From NCBI GenBank assembly GCA_017795085.1, contig CP051246.1:2544514-2608513 (forward strand): a stretch of 64,000 bases of DNA. Reading direction: 5' to 3'. Within the stretch, counting starts at the first letter, position 1; the number at the start of each line of letters is the position of its first letter. A program made the position numbers and the translations under genes. Origin of the DNA: Salegentibacter sp. (GTDB lineage Bacteria > Bacteroidota > Bacteroidia > Flavobacteriales > Flavobacteriaceae). Of the stretch, positions 62,237 to 64,000 are shown in pieces. A model generated the notes under the pieces. The model saw nothing but the letters and a program-made list of their open reading frames with translations, did no database searches and was not told where the DNA came from.

Positions 62237-64000
62237 ATGCAAAGCGAAACACAAACCAAAGATTCTATTTCTTTTGAAGATTTTAAAGCCCAGGTAATAA
62301 AAGATTATCGTATTGCCGTTACCAGCCGGGAATGTAGCTTACTCGGCCGCCGGGAGGTTTTAACCGGCAAAGCTAAATTTGGAATTTTTGGTGACGGAAA
62401 AGAAATTCCCCAACTGGCAATGGCCAAGGCTTTTAAAAACGGTGATTTTCGCTCGGGTTATTATCGTGACCAAACCTTTATGATGGCAATTGGCGCCCTT
62501 AGTATAGAACAATTTTTTGCCGCTCTCTACGCCGATAGTAATATAGAAAACGAACCCATGTCTGGCGGCAGGCAAATGGGCGGCCATTTCACTACGCATA
62601 GCCTCAATGAAGATGGAAGCTGGAAAAACCTGATGAACCAAAAAAACTCCAGCACCGATATTTCTCCCACTGCAGCTCAAATGCCCCGTTTGGTAGGTTT
62701 GGCTCAGGCTTCAAAAATCTACCGAAAAGTACAAGGCCTCAATACTGAGAATTTTTCAAATAATGGTAATGAAGTAGCCTGGGGTACCATCGGAAATGCA
62801 AGTACCAGCGAAGGCCATTTTTGGGAAGCTTTAAATGCGGCCGGGGTAATGCAAATTCCCATGATAATTAGTATTTGGGATGATGAATACGGAATTTCAG
62901 TACATGCCAGGCACCAAACCACCAAAGAGAATATCTCGGAAATTGTTAAAGGATTTCAGCGTGATGAAGAAAACAAAGGTTATGAAATTATTGTTGTAAA
63001 TGGCTGGAATTATGTACAACTGGTTGAGGCCTATGAAAAAGCAGGAAAAATTGCCCGGGAAGAACACTGCCCTGTTTTAATTCATGTAAACGAACTTACC
63101 CAACCTCAGGGACATTCCACTTCCGGCTCTCACGAGCGCTACAAATCAGATACACGTTTAAAATGGGAACGTGATTTTGATTGCAATACCAAATTTAGGG
63201 AATGGATTGAAGAAAACAATTTTGCCACTGCTGAAGAGTTAAATCAACTGGAACGCGAAATCAAACGCGAAGTAAGGGAAGGTAAAAAAAATGCCTGGGA
63301 AACATATCTGGCCCCTATGCGCGCCATGCAAAAAGAAGCTGTTAAACTTCTTGCCGAGACAGCTAAGGATACAGAAAATAAAAATGAACTCCTTAAACTC
63401 GCCAAACAACTCAAAACCAACCGTGAGCCCCTTAAGAAAGATATATTTAATGTGCTTAGAAAAAGCCTGCGTTTATTGGTTTATGAAGATTTAGAAAAAA
63501 CCAAAGAGCTTAGAACCTGGCTTGAAAAATATTATAAAAAAGCCGAAGATGACTACAGCAGTCTATTATATAGTGTCCAGCCTCCGAAACAAGATGAAGT
63601 AGCCCCTGAATATTCAGCAGCAAGCCGTGAAGTTGATGGCCGGGTAATTATTCGGGATAATTTTGACCAGATTTTCGCCAATCATCCGGAAACTTTAGTA
63701 TTCGGTGAGGATTCAGGAGAAATTGGCGATGTAAACCAAGGGCTGGAAGGACTTCAACAAAAATATGGGGATATCCGAGTTGCCGATGTTGGAATTCGCG
63801 AAACAACTATTTTAGGCCAAGGTATTGGTTTGGCTTTACGCGGGCTCCGGCCTATTGCTGAAATTCAATATCTGGATTATGTGCTATATGCTCTGCAAAC
63901 CATAAGCGATGATTTAGCCACTTTGCACTATCGTACCAAAGGCAAGCAAAAAGCACCGGTTATTATACGTACCCGTGGACACCGCTTAGAAGGAATTTGG
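62237..64000 (+). CDS. Fused alpha/beta 2-oxoacid dehydrogenase E1 component (5' part, cut by window edge)
   Basis: 588 codons without a stop run to the window edge. The alpha-type half (about 1-390) has MSGGRQMGGHFTTHSL and the thiamine-diphosphate region NASTSEGHFWEALNAAGV ... SIWDDEYGISV. The beta-type half begins near 465 (VIIRDNFDQIFANHPETLVFGEDSG, VADVGIRETTILGQGIGLALRGLRPIAEIQYLDY). A fusion of both E1 chains is common in Bacteroidota for the branched-chain or 2-oxoacid dehydrogenase complex. The exact substrate cannot be told. lipA in this window makes the lipoyl cofactor such complexes need. Confidence 0.92.
   Translation, partial: MQSETQTKDSISFEDFKAQVIKDYRIAVTSRECSLLGRREVLTGKAKFGIFGDGKEIPQLAMAKAFKNGDFRSGYYRDQTFMMAIGALSIEQFFAALYADSNIENEPMSGGRQMGGHFTTHSLNEDGSWKNLMNQKNSSTDISPTAAQMPRLVGLAQASKIYRKVQGLNTENFSNNGNEVAWGTIGNASTSEGHFWEALNAAGVMQIPMIISIWDDEYGISVHARHQTTKENISEIVKGFQRDEENKGYEIIVVNGWNYVQLVEAYEKAGKIAREEHCPVLIHVNELTQPQGHSTSGSHERYKSDTRLKWERDFDCNTKFREWIEENNFATAEELNQLEREIKREVREGKKNAWETYLAPMRAMQKEAVKLLAETAKDTENKNELLKLAKQLKTNREPLKKDIFNVLRKSLRLLVYEDLEKTKELRTWLEKYYKKAEDDYSSLLYSVQPPKQDEVAPEYSAASREVDGRVIIRDNFDQIFANHPETLVFGEDSGEIGDVNQGLEGLQQKYGDIRVADVGIRETTILGQGIGLALRGLRPIAEIQYLDYVLYALQTISDDLATLHYRTKGKQKAPVIIRTRGHRLEGIW

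Overview
The window looks like a chromosome segment from a marine-type member of the Flavobacteriaceae (Bacteroidota). The evidence is AT-rich DNA, promoters of the TTG-N(17-23)-TAnnTTTG type (clearest before tRNA-Gly, tRNA-Val and the E1 gene), few Shine-Dalgarno sequences, a rho gene with a long charged insert beside a DUF4293 gene, a complete sodium-pumping NQR operon, and OmpA/TSP3, CHRD and TonB-type envelope genes. No species can be named from the sequence alone.

Layout. 1-7950 is an unstable stretch. It holds the start of a phosphoesterase lipoprotein, a wrecked HD + PycTM-like (Pycsar effector type) gene cut by an IS110-family element, a GAF protein, remnants of ISAs1- and IS66-type transposases, an intact IS982-family element with target duplication, and a beheaded acetyltransferase. 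8-12.7 kb carries a five-repeat CHRD lipoprotein, an OmpA-family protein and DUF4293. 12.9-23.6 kb is mostly housekeeping: rho, tRNA-Gly, clpP, two L,D-transpeptidases, gpmI, map, an HNH protein and a methyltransferase. 23.6-31.1 kb is nqrABCDEF with a small conserved gene and apbE (the flavin transferase that matures NqrB and NqrC) downstream. 31-41.2 kb carries a glycosyltransferase overlapping an ECF sigma factor, lipA, a GAPDH gene, a TPR hybrid kinase, lpxK, a Nif3-like gene and a coiled-coil protein. 41.6-50.1 kb has msrA, hemW/ruvC, a decayed glycosyltransferase, csaA, two thiol peroxidase/thioredoxin-like genes, a cyclophilin-FKBP fusion and an amidohydrolase. 50.3-53.8 kb holds two identical tRNA-Val genes and exbB-exbD-tonB-folC. 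54.1-64 kb holds a frameshifted LuxR-type regulator, uvrA, a LOG-family gene, a peptidase-like/beta-barrel protein that lacks the zinc motif, and the start of a fused E1 dehydrogenase.

The most interesting observation is the IS110-family element. Removing it at a CT core restores the reading frame of the gene it interrupts, which fixes its ends to the base. Its 234-bp untranslated leader contains two 7-nt matches, one to the reconstructed target and one to the element's own end. Each match spans the core, and their order is that expected for target and donor guides of a bridge RNA. Other leads are dispersed palindromic repeats that have become part of the coding sequence of lpxK, hemW and ruvC, a three-stem palindromic element at 47.4 kb, and several proteins that have lost expected catalytic or metal-binding residues.
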